This document shows positions 1-10,815 of a DNA stretch of 64,000 bases, piece after piece; within the stretch, counting starts at the first letter, position 1; every line of letters starts with the position of its first letter. The stretch is from Teratosphaeria epicoccoides. Taxonomy: Eukaryota > Ascomycota > Dothideomycetes > Mycosphaerellales > Teratosphaeriaceae. Under the pieces are notes generated by a model, which did not search any database, was not told the DNA's origin, and saw only the letters and a list, made by a program, of their open reading frames with translations. The position numbers and the translations under genes were made by a program. Location: NCBI GenBank assembly GCA_021401465.1, contig JADDMT010000036.1, forward strand, positions 1 to 64,000, read 5' to 3'.

Positions 1-4
1 GGGT

Positions 5-64
<60 letters not shown>
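1..64. repeat. poly-G run at window edge
   Basis: After GGGT the first 64 bases are all G. Nothing else in the window looks like it. A homopolymer of this length at a sequence edge fits a sequencing or assembly artefact (dark-cycle poly-G) better than a biological element, although a true G-tract cannot be excluded from sequence alone. It is not the fungal telomere repeat TTAGGG. Confidence 0.9.
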
Positions 65-66
<2 letters not shown>

Positions 67-948
67 TCGTCTTTTTTTTCATCTTTGGAGAGGGAGAGGA
101 ATGAGGGGTTCTCTATCTCGGCGAGGTCTTGGGTAGCCGGCAGGGTTTTTGTGCCCAATCGCATTCTCATATATATTCTCTTCTCCACAAGCAGCATATA
201 CCCGCACCTGCGCTCCGAGGCGCCGCAAGCAGCACACGCCTGCCCTTCGCACGACGGCGCACGATTCGCACCCCAAGCGTTCCCACAGACCAGGATACCC
301 TCTGCGGCAACGCGCAGAGCCTTTGCGTAGAAACGAAGGATTTTATCGTTCCTGCATGCCGCCAAGACAAAGATCTACACCAGGAGACCCCGAACAACCT
401 GGACCGTGGACGACTCCGGCTCCTTGTTCGTTCCGCACAAGAAGACGGCCATTGTTGGCGAGCCAGAACCGCTGAGGCTTTGCGGGGTGCATGGTGGCAG
501 GCTGAGAGGAAGTTGAAGTGTCAAGAGGGGTTGCATTCGTAGTGTTCGAGAACGCTGTAATAGCCGTAGGCATGGCGCAAGAGTGATGCTGCATTGTTCG
601 TGGCAGGTATTCGAGCGTGCTTTAATCATGTTTTGCGTCTCTGGCTGAACAAGGAGCCCAGGACCGGCCTTCTCAACACCTCACACTCGGAGAGAACTGG
701 CCTCGTCATCATCATGGATTCATTGAAGCCGGTGCTGTCACATGCCACTCTTGCTGGCCATCATGATCTATTGTCTCTTCGAAACCTGTACAAATCTAGA
801 CGCTCTCACTCATCCACTCCCTAGAATAGCCGCAACACCATGGCAGTCATCCCCAGTACTAGGGGAAGTGCGCACAGCTCTGGGCTACATTGTCTTTGAC
901 GACAAACATTTTCTCCAGCTCGTCTAACATTCAATGCCAGGATGCGAC
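65..948. other. intergenic, no gene recognised
   Basis: Only short overlapping open frames on both strands, none with a recognisable domain. The segment lies downstream of the Zn2Cys6 regulator gene and probably includes its 3' UTR next to position 949. Confidence 0.5.
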
Positions 949-3526
949 TCAGGCCGCGAACCCCAACTCGGTGTTGTCACCAAACCCCAAACCGCCGTGG
1001 AACTGCAAGTTTCCATCTAGCGCCCACGAGAGCGGATCAAACACCGCATTACCGTTGAACTGATCCCAGGTCACATCCAATGCATCATGGTCGAGGCCAC
1101 TGAGACCTCCAAGACCATGTCCAGAGGGTCCAGTAGCAGCAAGACCGGGTGGTTGCGGCGTGTTCCTCGAAGTATAATTCTCGCTCGGAATCGCAGTGGG
1201 ATGCTCTACGGCGCGCTCAAGGTTATTCCGACCTTCCTGGCCGACTTGGTGCCGCCAGCGCCAGATCGCGTCGTACAGGACCGACAAGGAGGAGCGGCAG
1301 CGAACATGAAGCTGCAGCGAGTCGTCTGTCTTGACACTGGACGCGTCATCGAACAGCTTACGCTCTTCGGAAGCGCTCTTCTGCCAGAGTTGTGCCATGA
1401 CTTCTGCTAGGCGCTGAGGCAGATCGTTTGAGCGGACTGACAAGCGACGAAGCGCGTTGACGCTCTTACTGAAAAGGGTCCGTGCTGCAGGAACGTCAAT
1501 GTGCTCAGCGTAGAAACTGTTCAAGAGCTTGTGCAACGAGACGGCTGCCGCAAGGATCATTTGCTCGATGTACTGATAGGTGCGTCAGCGTTCGGACCGG
1601 CTATATCGGACAGACTTGGCTCACCCTCGGCACGTAGTGAAATATTTCTTGCGGCAAGTCCAGAATCACAGTCAGCATACTGGATGCGGCGATGTAGACG
1701 TTACGCAAACCGCCCATGTAGTTGGGTGTGGCTGGCTTGTCGAAGAAAGCGGCGAGGCGGAGATGCAGGGCGGCGGCTTTGAGATACAAGGTCTCGATCG
1801 CTGGAACCATGTCAGTATGTTTCCTTGGGCACGAGATTCCCATGATACCCACGCGAGCTCCTGGTACTCATCAAGGTAATTTCCATCTCGTTCAGCTCAC
1901 GCCAATACATGTCAATCTGCAGACCTCTCTGACTCTGGTCGACCTCGACTATGTGATCTCTTTGCATCGTAAACAGTGTCCGCGTAACAGTGTCGCAAAA
2001 CTTTTCAATCTGACATCGCGAGTGCAGTTCAGGCTTCATCTGGTTCAGATGCAGGCCGTAGGTGTACCACGCCCATCGCGAGAGAGGTGGCTGGCCTTGA
2101 CCAGTGCTGACGGATTGCGCCACGATATTGACGGTCGCCCATGTGTTGAGGCGATCGGCAATGTCCTCGTCTCGTAAGTCGACGCGGAAGCGCGAGAAGT
2201 CTTGGGCATGTGAAGGGCGATGGAGACCATACTGCATCGCCAGTTGGAACATGACACCTGTGAGCATCATCGTAGGCTCTTGACTGGTCGAGCTGGTCGG
2301 CAATGGCCAGGTGCAAAGCAAGGCCAGCGCCTTGCAGACGTGATATATTTGTGGCACCTGGCTGAGGGTCGTCCAGATCATCTCCTCCAGCGGCTGCTGG
2401 AGCTCGACCAGCAGGGACGGCTTGGCATCGTAGCGACGTGCCGCGGTGGCGACGATGGTCCAGTGTAGGAGCGGATGTAAGGCGTAGTACTGGTCCCATC
2501 GAAAATCTGGGTTGAGGACTGGCAAGAATGGATGGAAGGACGAGAAGTAAATCTCGTACAGGTCTGACAGTTGCTGCTCGGCGAGAGTGACGTTCCGAAT
2601 GTTCTTCGGGGAGGTGCCTGGTGTGATGGAGGGATAGCTGGTGGGTGGCATCTCGCGGTAGCCTTGACTCAGGTCCAGCAAGCTCCTGCTCGCTGCGGCC
2701 TCGTTAGGGCCCAGGAAGGCTTGCGATGCGGCCATGTTGGCTGTCGGTGCTCCGTTGGTGAAGGTGGGGCCCGCCGCGTCGCCGGGCAGGCTCACACCGA
2801 GCGCCTCGAACTGGGCCAGCTTCTGCCGGGCCTCTTCGAGCTCCTTGACCATCTCTTCGTGCGCCGCGCGCTTGCCGAGACGCTTGAAGTCATTGTCGAT
2901 GGAACAATTCAGCTTGTGCTTGACGCAGCGATCGCACGGCTTGTAGTAGCTGCCCGGGCCGGACACGACATTGCAGCGGAGCTGTCGTCGAGTCAGTATT
3001 TTGCATTCGATCCAGATGTCTCGATGGACCATGATTCATGTCCCTGATCGGAGGTACGTCATTTGTGTTTGTTACATGGACGCACCTTCTGCTGCCGACA
3101 GTCGTTGCACGCTCGCTTGACGCCCGGCTGGTGTCGCGCCTTGCCCGTCACCGGACTGTCTATGCTTCCGCTCACGCTACCGTTGCGCTCATGCTCTGGT
3201 TGCTGCTGCTGCCCGCCATGGAATAACACGCCATTGCTACTGTCGACGGGTGATACTACCGAGCTCCGCTTCCTCTTCCGACTGCTGCTGTCGGGTGTGT
3301 TGGCGGGCGACGTCGCTCCACCACCACCACCAGCAGCAGCAGCAGCAGCAGCAGACGGCGGCGGCGAGATGTGCTGGGGGATGGACGAGTGGTGCAGGAG
3401 TTTGGCCGTGGGCGCTGGCGGACTCTCGAATGGCTGGCTTGCGGCAGGCCACGACATGATTGAGACGGGAAGATTGTGGTGCGATATCGGGAGGGGCGGA
3501 GACTGCGCAGTCGGCGGGTTTTGCAT
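949..3526 (-). CDS. Zn2Cys6 transcription factor, PrtT/War1-like
   Basis: Predicted as four exons: 3526-3086, 2981-1853, 1800-1625 and 1572-949. They join in frame to 789 aa. The first intron splits the zinc cluster. After joining, the six cysteines are C140, C143, C150, C163, C166 and C173, followed by a basic linker (KRLGKRAAHEEM) and a short coiled coil, as in the PrtT/War1 group of fungal regulators. A fungal-specific regulatory domain fills the middle (WTIVATAARR, then LALLCTWPLP). The N-terminus is low complexity with Ala and Gly runs from a CTG/GCT-rich tract near 3330-3355. The introns of 104, 52 and 52 nt all have GT...AG ends. Members of this group control secreted proteases or weak-acid responses; the target here is unknown. 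The gene is divergent from the FYVE-RING gene. The start is the first ATG of the open frame. Confidence 0.82.
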
Positions 3527-4147
3527 TTTCTGAGCACTCGACCTTACCTCGACCTTCTTTACTGCGGGGTCGAATGCTGCAGCGCACGTGGCTACCTCGA
3601 TTCTGCCCGGGATCAGGGACGATTTGATGGGGGCAGAAGAATGTCGTGGCGGTCATTAATCAAATCAGTCGTTCAAATCAGTCGCTTGGGTCACGAGGTA
3701 GTTAGTCGTGAGAAGACTCGGGCAGGTCCCGAGCAGCTCTCTACGTGAGATACAATCAACAACAGGCAACAAACAGGATGTGGATTGCAGTTGTTGCATC
3801 TTCACGAACCAATAATGACTACATGTAATACATGTAATCATAATGCTGTCTGTTATGAAGCGGGCATCTCTGAACCTGGCCCTGGCCTGAACTGAACCTT
3901 CGTACCGCCACTCTTGACTTCCCCTTCCCCTCGCTCGTTGATCGCCACGTGAGAGAGCGGGCCTGGCCCTTCTCCTTCTCCTGCTCCATTCCACCCACCA
4001 TATCTGTTGCGAGCGACTTCTTTCTCCCCCGCCTGCCTTTTCGCCAAGTCGACAGACCCGCCTTTGCATGTACCGGCATATTGCCCTGTGCCTGTAGCCG
4101 CGCCATTATCGCGCCACACCTCGCCTGAGCACGCGACCCAGATAAAG
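3527..4147. promoter_or_regulatory. bidirectional promoter region
   Basis: About 620 bp separates the start codons of the divergent Zn2Cys6 and FYVE-RING genes. No gene is seen in it. Pyrimidine-rich stretches near 3965-4030 on the plus strand are typical of fungal core promoters. No specific operator is assigned. Confidence 0.45.
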
Positions 4148-5608
4148 ATGACTGATCAGCCTGCATACCTTCTGCCGACTCCCTCTGACGACACCCGCTC
4201 CGTCTCTGCCGACCGGAAGAGAAGACACACCGGGAGCGACCAGGCGGATCGATCTCGGTACATGCGCCCGCCCAACACCATTTCACATCGGCACACCGAC
4301 GCTCCCAGCAGGCAGACCGCGATTGATCTCACAAGTCCCGAGCGGCGTCGGCCCAGTGCGTTTCATGCTAGCCCAAGCACTCCGCGCCGAGGCTCGTTAC
4401 AAAGCCGAAGACGAGGCAGTGACATGGCGCCCGCGAGGTGGCAGCCCGACGCCGAGGTCTCCAAATGTCCTTTCTGCAAGAGAGATTTCGGACTGTTGAC
4501 CCGCAAGCATCATTGTCGCAAATGTGGGAGGGTAGTGTGCTCGGCTTGTTCGCCGCATCGGATCATGATCCCCAGGCAGTACATTTCACGCCCGCCGCAC
4601 CCGCTCGAGGCGGAGCTGGGCATTACAATTGGAGAAGCAGACGCGTTGGGTAACACCAGCGGCGGAGAGAGCGTGAGGGTGTGCAACCCGTGCGTGCCGG
4701 ATCCGTGGATACCAGGGAGCGAGGCGCACACCGGGGCTCAGGAGGGTACAGCTGGGAGACCTGAAATGCCCCGCGCAAGAGCAGCGTCAGAGATCCAAGC
4801 AAACGGGAGGACGGCGGATGATAGAGCAGCGCGAACAGCAAGATACAGGGACATCATGCACGGACAGCGGCCACACGCCTACTACAACAACTTCACAGGC
4901 GATCGGGACCAGGCCATCGAGCGCCTCCACCAACAACATTTGGCAAACGACATCGCACCCTGGACCGAGCGAGAACAACACCTTGCCAACAGCATCAACC
5001 GCGGCGACTACGGTGTCCGCGACCCACGCATGCCTTTAACACAGTCCTCCTCAGGAGCCGCTGCCCGCTACCGACCACGCCTCAACTCCGCCCACGCGCC
5101 AGCAGTCCCAGACCGGGTCTCCAGCACTCGCCCGGAAGCACAGACCGCCTCCTCCGCTTCCGCAACCCGGCCGCGCAAAATCATCAAAGAAGAAGACGAG
5201 TGCCCCGTCTGCGGCACCGAGCTCCCGCCCGGCGACGCCCTCCGTGAGGCACATATCTCCTCCTGCATCACGACGCACACCTACGGCACGCCGTCCCAAT
5301 CGTCCCCTTTTCCTCCCCCACCACCCCCCACCGATCCTGCTGGACCGTCGACTTCTACACCGCCCGCGGCGAGGGCGAGAGCGCAATCGCATCAGCCCAG
5401 GGGCATGCTGAAGTATCAAGCTACCGAGAAGGATTGCGTGACAGAAGATGGAGAGCAACAGGAGTGTGTGATCTGCATGGAGGAATTCCAGGTCGGAGAG
5501 GGATTGGGCCGGATGGAATGCTTTTGCAAGTTTCATCGAGGGTGTATTAGGGGATGGTGGGAGAGGAAAGGGTGGGGGAGTTGTCCGACGCATCAGTTGC
5601 ATGAATGA
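4148..5608 (+). CDS. FYVE and RING zinc-finger protein, Pib1-like ubiquitin ligase
   Basis: A single exon of 486 aa from ATG 4148; the frame is open upstream to 4007 but that part does not look coding. The N-terminal 100 residues are Ser/Arg/Pro-rich and disordered. A FYVE finger begins at C107-C110 and has the signature RKHHCRKCG, which in this family binds phosphatidylinositol 3-phosphate on endosomes. Near residue 400 there is a CPVC...H...C mini-finger. The C-terminus is a RING-type finger (ECVICMEEF from C440, then CFCKFH, ending CPTH), which would recruit an E2. The FYVE plus C-terminal RING order matches Pib1-type E3 ligases of endosome and vacuole membranes. The last zinc pair is CPTH, with His where Cys is usual. 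Assignment of the architecture is firm; equivalence to yeast Pib1 is inferred. Confidence 0.85.
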   Translation: MTDQPAYLLPTPSDDTRSVSADRKRRHTGSDQADRSRYMRPPNTISHRHTDAPSRQTAIDLTSPERRRPSAFHASPSTPRRGSLQSRRRGSDMAPARWQPDAEVSKCPFCKRDFGLLTRKHHCRKCGRVVCSACSPHRIMIPRQYISRPPHPLEAELGITIGEADALGNTSGGESVRVCNPCVPDPWIPGSEAHTGAQEGTAGRPEMPRARAASEIQANGRTADDRAARTARYRDIMHGQRPHAYYNNFTGDRDQAIERLHQQHLANDIAPWTEREQHLANSINRGDYGVRDPRMPLTQSSSGAAARYRPRLNSAHAPAVPDRVSSTRPEAQTASSASATRPRKIIKEEDECPVCGTELPPGDALREAHISSCITTHTYGTPSQSSPFPPPPPPTDPAGPSTSTPPAARARAQSHQPRGMLKYQATEKDCVTEDGEQQECVICMEEFQVGEGLGRMECFCKFHRGCIRGWWERKGWGSCPTHQLHE

Positions 5609-6474
5609 GCAGGTTGCGTATTGAGGTACTATGAGTGTCGATGTGAGGCTGGTTAGAGCTTCTTTGGTTGGTCCCTGAAGTGTAGAGGTTTGGATGTTTG
5701 ATGGCGGGATAGAGGCATCTCGTTTTCTGTTTCGGGGATCGCTCGGCAATAGCGTGCTGGGCACAGATGTTGTATATACCCCCTTCGGGCTCTTGAGCAC
5801 GTGACGATACATGAGGGTACAAATGCAGAGTTGTTGTGTATTAAATGCACACTTTTGCTTCCGTTGGCGTATGTCATTTTCCTCGCAAAATCAAATGGCA
5901 GCAATGACTCCAGAACCGCTGTCCAGCGTCGTCTTCGCATTGCTCGGCCACACTCCATTCTCGCGTCTTTTGAGCTACCAGTGCAATAGGTCGCTCACAG
6001 CGGGCAGAGATGACTTTCACTGACATGTCTGCGATTTATCCCGCGCATCCATCCTGTCCGCCCACAGATGTGACGTTCGCATGCCAGCAATCTTCAGTGG
6101 TGGAGCGATCCAGATGCTCGAATTTTTCATGCCTTGGTTTCGTCTGTAACCGTTGCGTCGCTCAGGAAGTCGGGAGCTGCCGTGACTTGCGCCAGGGCAG
6201 ACGGGCCGCCCGCGCCAAACGGTGGACGTGAGACTGCGTGGCTGTGCAGTCGGACGTCGATGATGGTGGCCGTTCGATGGTCGGACCCTGCTTCAAACGA
6301 AGCGATTTCTGAGCCTGGCGGCGAGGAGCTGCTGCCAGTAGTATTGGGAGGTGCTGCTTGGGCGGTCATCTGCTGACGAGGTGGAAGGCTAGGACTTCTT
6401 GGTCGAGAGGTCTTCAATCAGATCCGCTGCGCCGGATAGTCTAGCTTCATCGAAGAAAGGTTCCACGGCTGCTC
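5609..6474. other. intergenic between convergent genes
   Basis: No complete gene. On the minus strand, 6397-6474 directly after the stop of the 90-aa gene is coding-like in another frame (see findings). The remainder is 3' flanking DNA of the two convergent genes. Confidence 0.4.
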
Positions 6475-6803
6475 TCAGGGCGTGGTCTCATCGTTGCTGT
6501 TGGTCCTCGCTTCGAGCCGATCGATCTTCGCCTGCAGCTCCCGCCTCTGCTCGAGGAGACGACCTTTCGCCAGTTCCAGTTGCTCGATCCGCTGGGCTGG
6601 GCTGGCTTCTAGGACTGCGTTTCGTTCCTCGAGGTGAGTCAGTGGATCGTACTAGGTGTTGCAGAATTTGCCGTACTGCGCACCTGCTTGTACTCCTGTC
6701 TGGTCTTTAGTCCAGCCCCGTACCATGCCCCTGTAGCCGTGATGGCCGCCACAGACAGTGTGAGTGCGATTGTGCGGGCATTGGCAGACGCTGGCGCAGC
6801 CAT
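6475..6803 (-). CDS. small single-pass membrane protein with C-terminal coiled coil
   Basis: Exons 6803-6684 and 6627-6475 join in phase 0 to 90 aa across a 56-nt GT...AG intron. Residues 10-31 form a hydrophobic segment ending in AWYGAGLKTRQEYK. The rest is a charged heptad-like helix (RIEQLELAKGRLLEQRREL). The short pattern of one membrane span, a WYGAGLK motif and a coiled coil recalls a conserved fungal family of small, probably mitochondrial, proteins of unknown role. The gene is divergent from HSK3, with about 250 bp between the start codons. No function is assigned. The frame stops at 6475, but coding-like sequence continues in a different frame beyond it, so the C-terminus may be longer if there is an indel. 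Confidence 0.7.
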
Positions 6804-7054
6804 TTCCTGGCCACAATATTGCTCTCTAGGCGCCGGATGTGGAGGAGAAGCGTTGGTGATGGCTGTCAATGTATGAGCATGCAATTAATCCGCTTGCATG
6901 CGTTGACTTTTGGCATGGCACAACTTCCGTCCTGTCCCAGCGCGCCACTTTCGCGTCGCGGGCATCATCATCACACTCTTCCCTTATTCTATCAACAGAC
7001 CTGTGCTTTGTTGCTTGTCTCTGTTCTCTCACGGTCCGCCGAGGGAGAAACAAC

Positions 7055-7423
7055 ATGTCAAATCCCACACGCACTCCCGGCGGCATGACTAGCAATGCCC
7101 GCCTGTCCACCGTGCCAACGTCTGCCTCAAAGTCGCGGCAGCTATCGCATCTGCACTCTCAACTGGCACAGCTCACAGCCCACATGTCGGATCTTGAGAA
7201 TCTTTTACGGATGACTGCAGTGCAAGCGGAGGGGATGAGGGGTCTGGGTGGGTATGCTGGCGGGATGTGAGTCTTCTGCTGTCTTCCCGATGGAAGGTCT
7301 GTGCTGATGCGAAGCAGGTTCATGGCGGCGTCTAAGGTCCTGGGTGAGGAGACTGTGAATGGCGCGGGCGGAAATGCTCAGGCCGCCCAGGCTGCGGGCA
7401 GTAAGCAGGGTGACAAGTCGTGA
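7055..7423 (+). CDS. HSK3: DASH complex subunit Hsk3-like
   Basis: Exons 7055-7266 and 7318-7423 encode 105 aa; the 51-nt intron splits an ATG codon. The core reads KSRQLSHLHSQLAQL, then ENLLRMTAVQAEGMRGLGG, and after the splice FMAASKVLGEE. This is the conserved block of fungal Hsk3. Hsk3 is a small subunit of the ten-protein DASH/Dam1 ring, which couples kinetochores to spindle microtubules. The N-terminal 25 residues and the C-terminal Gly/Ala/Gln tail are low complexity, as is common in filamentous fungi. The start is the first ATG after the intergenic region and gives the expected short N-terminus. Confidence 0.85.
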
Positions 7424-7900
7424 ATGAAAGGGCTTAGACTGAAGTATCTCCCATCACCGCCAGCATTTGGCTCGGGTTGGTAATGACCAGGGCTCCACTC
7501 TATACTGCCGTTGGAGAGATGAACTGAAGCCTGTGCAGTACGAAATAGTGCGTGACGCGAGAACCAGAAGCGACAGGCGGAGCCAATTCAACGAACCGGG
7601 CTCCTTCTGCCAGTACTTGATCTCACATGTCAGCAAGATGAACGTCTTGCCGAAGTCTGTTGATCCAAAATTGCATATGACTGCCGTATCGGCACAATCT
7701 CTTCCTTGGTCAACTATCATATCCGCAAGACACAAGCTTTCTCCATTTCCGGATGAGATAATGACCGACATCCCCGATCTATCCCAGACACGGCACTCAG
7801 GGTACAATCATTGGCGGCAACTGTCATAACCATGTTGCTTCACAGCGACGGGAACATGCTTTGAATCAAAAGTCTGAAGGGCCAAAAGAATCGGCTCCTC
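7424..7900. other. intergenic, no gene recognised
   Basis: Open frames of about 118-120 codons overlap on opposite strands (7454-7807 minus, 7467-7829 plus). Neither shows a domain or compositional pattern that would favour it. Confidence 0.4.
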
Positions 7901-8925
7901 GTCGAGTAAGATGAGCTCGTCGAATCCAAGGCAAAGATGTGGCGAGGATTCCAGAGGATCATTCGTCACCAGGACTCCAAGATCGCCATGCTCAGGCAGC
8001 AGAATTATATCGACTGCTTACTGGCTGAGAAGAATCATCCGATTGTTGAGGAGGACCACCTCATAGAATCACAGGCGAAGCCGTGGCGCGAATACCAGAA
8101 AGTTAAGCGCCACCAAGATCTTGGAATCGTCAAGCTCAGGAAATACAATCGGAAGCCTTGGAGACGCTGGAGGCTTACGTCAATGGCGAGAGCACATAGC
8201 AATGCCGGTGGATGATGGGCATCAGTGAGGACGAGCAGGACAAGAAATCTGGCGACATTGCGAGGAGTCCTGTTCTTACCAACGGATCTGGAGGGAACGT
8301 TGTCGAGGTGTATCCGTCACCAGTGGCGTCCATCGAGCAGAACATCGAGTTTAGGAACACAAGCAGAGCTCTGGCACAGTTCACGTTCTTGCCAGCAGCT
8401 GATGTTTTGACTGACGGCGCGCCGTTATTTGGTGACTTCGATCAAATTTTCAATGCAATGAAGGCACCGATGCAGAAGCCGGAGCAGATGAGAGCACGGC
8501 GTGTCAGGCAGAAACTTCTCGCAGCGCCCCAGCGACGAGCCCATATTACCCTGCTTCTACCTGTGGGCACAACATACGTCAGCCTAGCGACGCTGGACTC
8601 TGATCTGTCTCAGAAGTACGCGTGTGCCAGCTGCTTTGATGACCGACGGGTTTGCATGGCATGGCAGTGCAACATGACCTGGGCTTTGCAGCCACCGCCA
8701 CCAACTTTGCGCGATGTCCGCTTGACTTGCGGAGACGTCGGCTACCACGTCGACGAAAGCGATGAACCAAGAAGGCCAGGGACTTTCCGAATATCTGGGC
8801 GGAGAACGACCACAGCAGAAAATGCAGGACTTGAGGCGCCAGAACTTGCGTGGACCTGCCGCTTGTGCAGCGGCTCGCGATTATGTCGAAGGAAATGGAC
8901 AGTGACACTTTGGCGGGGACGATAA
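7901..8925 (+). pseudogene. decayed or interrupted gene of unknown family
   Basis: Two adjacent coding-like frames, 7937-8215 (92 aa) and 8212-8925 (237 aa), neither with a known domain. The first contains an internal duplication: WRGFQRIIRHQDSKIAMLRQ and WREYQKVKRHQDLGIVKLRK, about 43 codons apart, each preceded by E(S)(K/Q)AK. A TAA at 7907 interrupts the frame just upstream of the first copy. Near 8155 the better coding signal moves to another frame (EALETLEAYVNGES). The second frame has an acidic N-terminal half and a Cys-containing segment (CASCFDD). The picture is of a charged, partly repetitive protein broken by a stop and a frameshift, or of badly spliced exons. I do not recognise a family. 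Confidence 0.35.
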
Positions 8926-9321
8926 TACCACTGTGTCAGCCACTGGCGGCTATAGACAATTTTTGGAGCACGTCCAGTCCTGTTATGCCCTCATAGCAGC
9001 ACTCTTGAAGGCACCTTCCTGACGAATGGTCGAAGTTTCTCCGCGCTCTCCCCGCGGACCGCATCTGCTTCCTTGCATCGACTCCACCGTGACTGACACA
9101 TGCCATTCATTCATTGCCCTCGAATTGACATCACTTGCGACATCCGGCCCGACATATGATGCTCAGTATCACGCACACGCCGGTGACAGCGCAGCGCATG
9201 ATCTGGCGCTGCCTTTCACTGCACCAACCTGCATCAAGTCCATAACCCACAGTCATTTCGTCCATATTCAAATGCACGCAATCTTCGGTGAGGCAACATT
9301 CCGAGGAGATTTCCATCTAAA

Positions 9322-10815
9322 ATGACCCGCGTGACGAGATCTCGTACAGCAGCATTCAACGCTCCTGCTATTCCTGCACAGCAGAAGCTGGAGCTGAGGC
9401 TAAGCAAAGCGCCTCAACACTTGTCGAGCCCGCCACCAACCTCGGGAAATTCATATCGCAAGCGCAAGGCTCCGGTAGCTATCGACAATGGTTCGCCGCA
9501 CTCTCTTGGGCTCGTCTTACTCCCAACGCCCGGCCCGGATGAGGATTTTGAGTCGCCATCAACTAACAAACGAGCGAAGGAGACGAAACTCATGTCTGAT
9601 GATGCTGACGATGAAAATCAGCGTACTCTGCAGAAGCAATCAACAAAATCCAAGAAGGCGACTTATGCAGCAAGGTCACACAAAGCGAAACCTGCGAATT
9701 CCACAGTCCAGGAGCCAATGACGGTCGAAGCTCCTTTGACAGCAGAAGAGAGAGCAAAAGTTGTCAAAAGCTACGGACTGAAGCCTGGCGTCTCACCATA
9801 CCCAGATTATTCCAAACCTTCCCATGACGAAGCATATGAGGTCGTGCGATTGTTAGAACAGCATCACGGAGTTGAGCGCGTAATGCCCCCACGAGCCGCA
9901 GATGTCGACAGGACTGGCTGTGGCGACGTTCCAAATATCCTGGATGCTTTACTTCGGACATACATCTCCACGCAGTGCAACGTAGATGCCAGTAATGCAG
10001 CGCTGCAGAGTCTTGGGCAAGTCTACGGTGTCAAGAATGGCTCGCCGGACTGGTATGCTGTGCTTCATGGGGCGCCGGAGCAGCTACGGGATGCGCTGAC
10101 GAAGTGCGGCATGCAAACGATGAAAGCACGAAACATCTTAAGGACTCTCAGGATGGTGTGGGATGATGAGCAGGAGCGTAGACTTGTGCTCGGATCGGAA
10201 GGCCGTGTTGACAAAGGCACGAAAGATGCGACAAAAGTGAAGCAATACGACAACATCATGATCGGATTCCTTGACTATATTCACGATGTCCAAGACAGCT
10301 ATCAGGCCATGGAGAGAATGCTGCAATTTCCTGGTATCGGCATCAAAGTCTCGGCGTGCGTAGCATTGTTCTCCATGGGCCGTCCTGTCTTCGCAGTCGA
10401 CACCCACGTCGAACGCTTGTGCAAGTATCTGGGCTGGGTCCCCGACGACCAGAATGCGAAGCCAAAGCTCACGGCAGAACGTGTGTTTGCGCACTGCGAT
10501 GTGCGCCTGCCGGATGACACGAAGTACAAACTGCACCAGCTATTCTGGAAGCACGGGCGGGAATGCTTCAAGTGCAAGGAGAAGACAACTCCTGCGAGAG
10601 CTGAGTGGGCGAAGGTGACGTGTCCGATTGAGAATCTGGTCAATCGCGCCAGTGTTGATCCGAGGAAGGATGAGTGTCTGGCGCGGAAGGTCGTGAAGGA
10701 GAAAAAAGTCATGGGAGTGAACGAGCAGGATGTCGGGCAGGCAGCGATTGAGGTTCTCGAGGCGAAAGCCAGGGACGCCTCTGGACCCGATGGGGACGTG
10801 CTTGATGAGCTCTAA
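9322..10815 (+). CDS. HhH-GPD DNA glycosylase, endonuclease III superfamily
   Basis: A single exon of 497 aa. Residues 1-130 are a basic, disordered extension with nuclear-signal-like patches (SYRKRKAP). The glycosylase fold starts near residue 193. The helix-hairpin-helix is FPGIGIKVSAC with Lys at 342, and the catalytic Asp is in FAVDTHVERLC at 360. Their 18-residue spacing equals that of Lys120 and Asp138 in E. coli endonuclease III, so a bifunctional glycosylase/AP lyase is plausible. The C-terminal cysteines (ECFKCKEK, then VTCP) do not fit the usual Cys-x6-Cys-x2-Cys-x5-Cys iron-sulphur loop. It would excise damaged bases in nuclear base-excision repair; the substrate is not predictable from sequence. 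An Nth1 orthologue is less likely because of the missing cluster. Confidence 0.85.
   Translation: MTRVTRSRTAAFNAPAIPAQQKLELRLSKAPQHLSSPPPTSGNSYRKRKAPVAIDNGSPHSLGLVLLPTPGPDEDFESPSTNKRAKETKLMSDDADDENQRTLQKQSTKSKKATYAARSHKAKPANSTVQEPMTVEAPLTAEERAKVVKSYGLKPGVSPYPDYSKPSHDEAYEVVRLLEQHHGVERVMPPRAADVDRTGCGDVPNILDALLRTYISTQCNVDASNAALQSLGQVYGVKNGSPDWYAVLHGAPEQLRDALTKCGMQTMKARNILRTLRMVWDDEQERRLVLGSEGRVDKGTKDATKVKQYDNIMIGFLDYIHDVQDSYQAMERMLQFPGIGIKVSACVALFSMGRPVFAVDTHVERLCKYLGWVPDDQNAKPKLTAERVFAHCDVRLPDDTKYKLHQLFWKHGRECFKCKEKTTPARAEWAKVTCPIENLVNRASVDPRKDECLARKVVKEKKVMGVNEQDVGQAAIEVLEAKARDASGPDGDVLDEL

Noticed and set aside
1855..1880. Frameshift in the first Zn2Cys6 gene suggested by a DEYQEL-like reading in another frame
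   Set aside because: Using the donor at 1852 the original frame joins exon 3 without any lesion, so no frameshift is needed.
2571..3047. Plus-strand open frame opposite the first regulator gene
   Set aside because: Shadow of the Zn2Cys6 gene, whose split zinc cluster is restored by the predicted splice.
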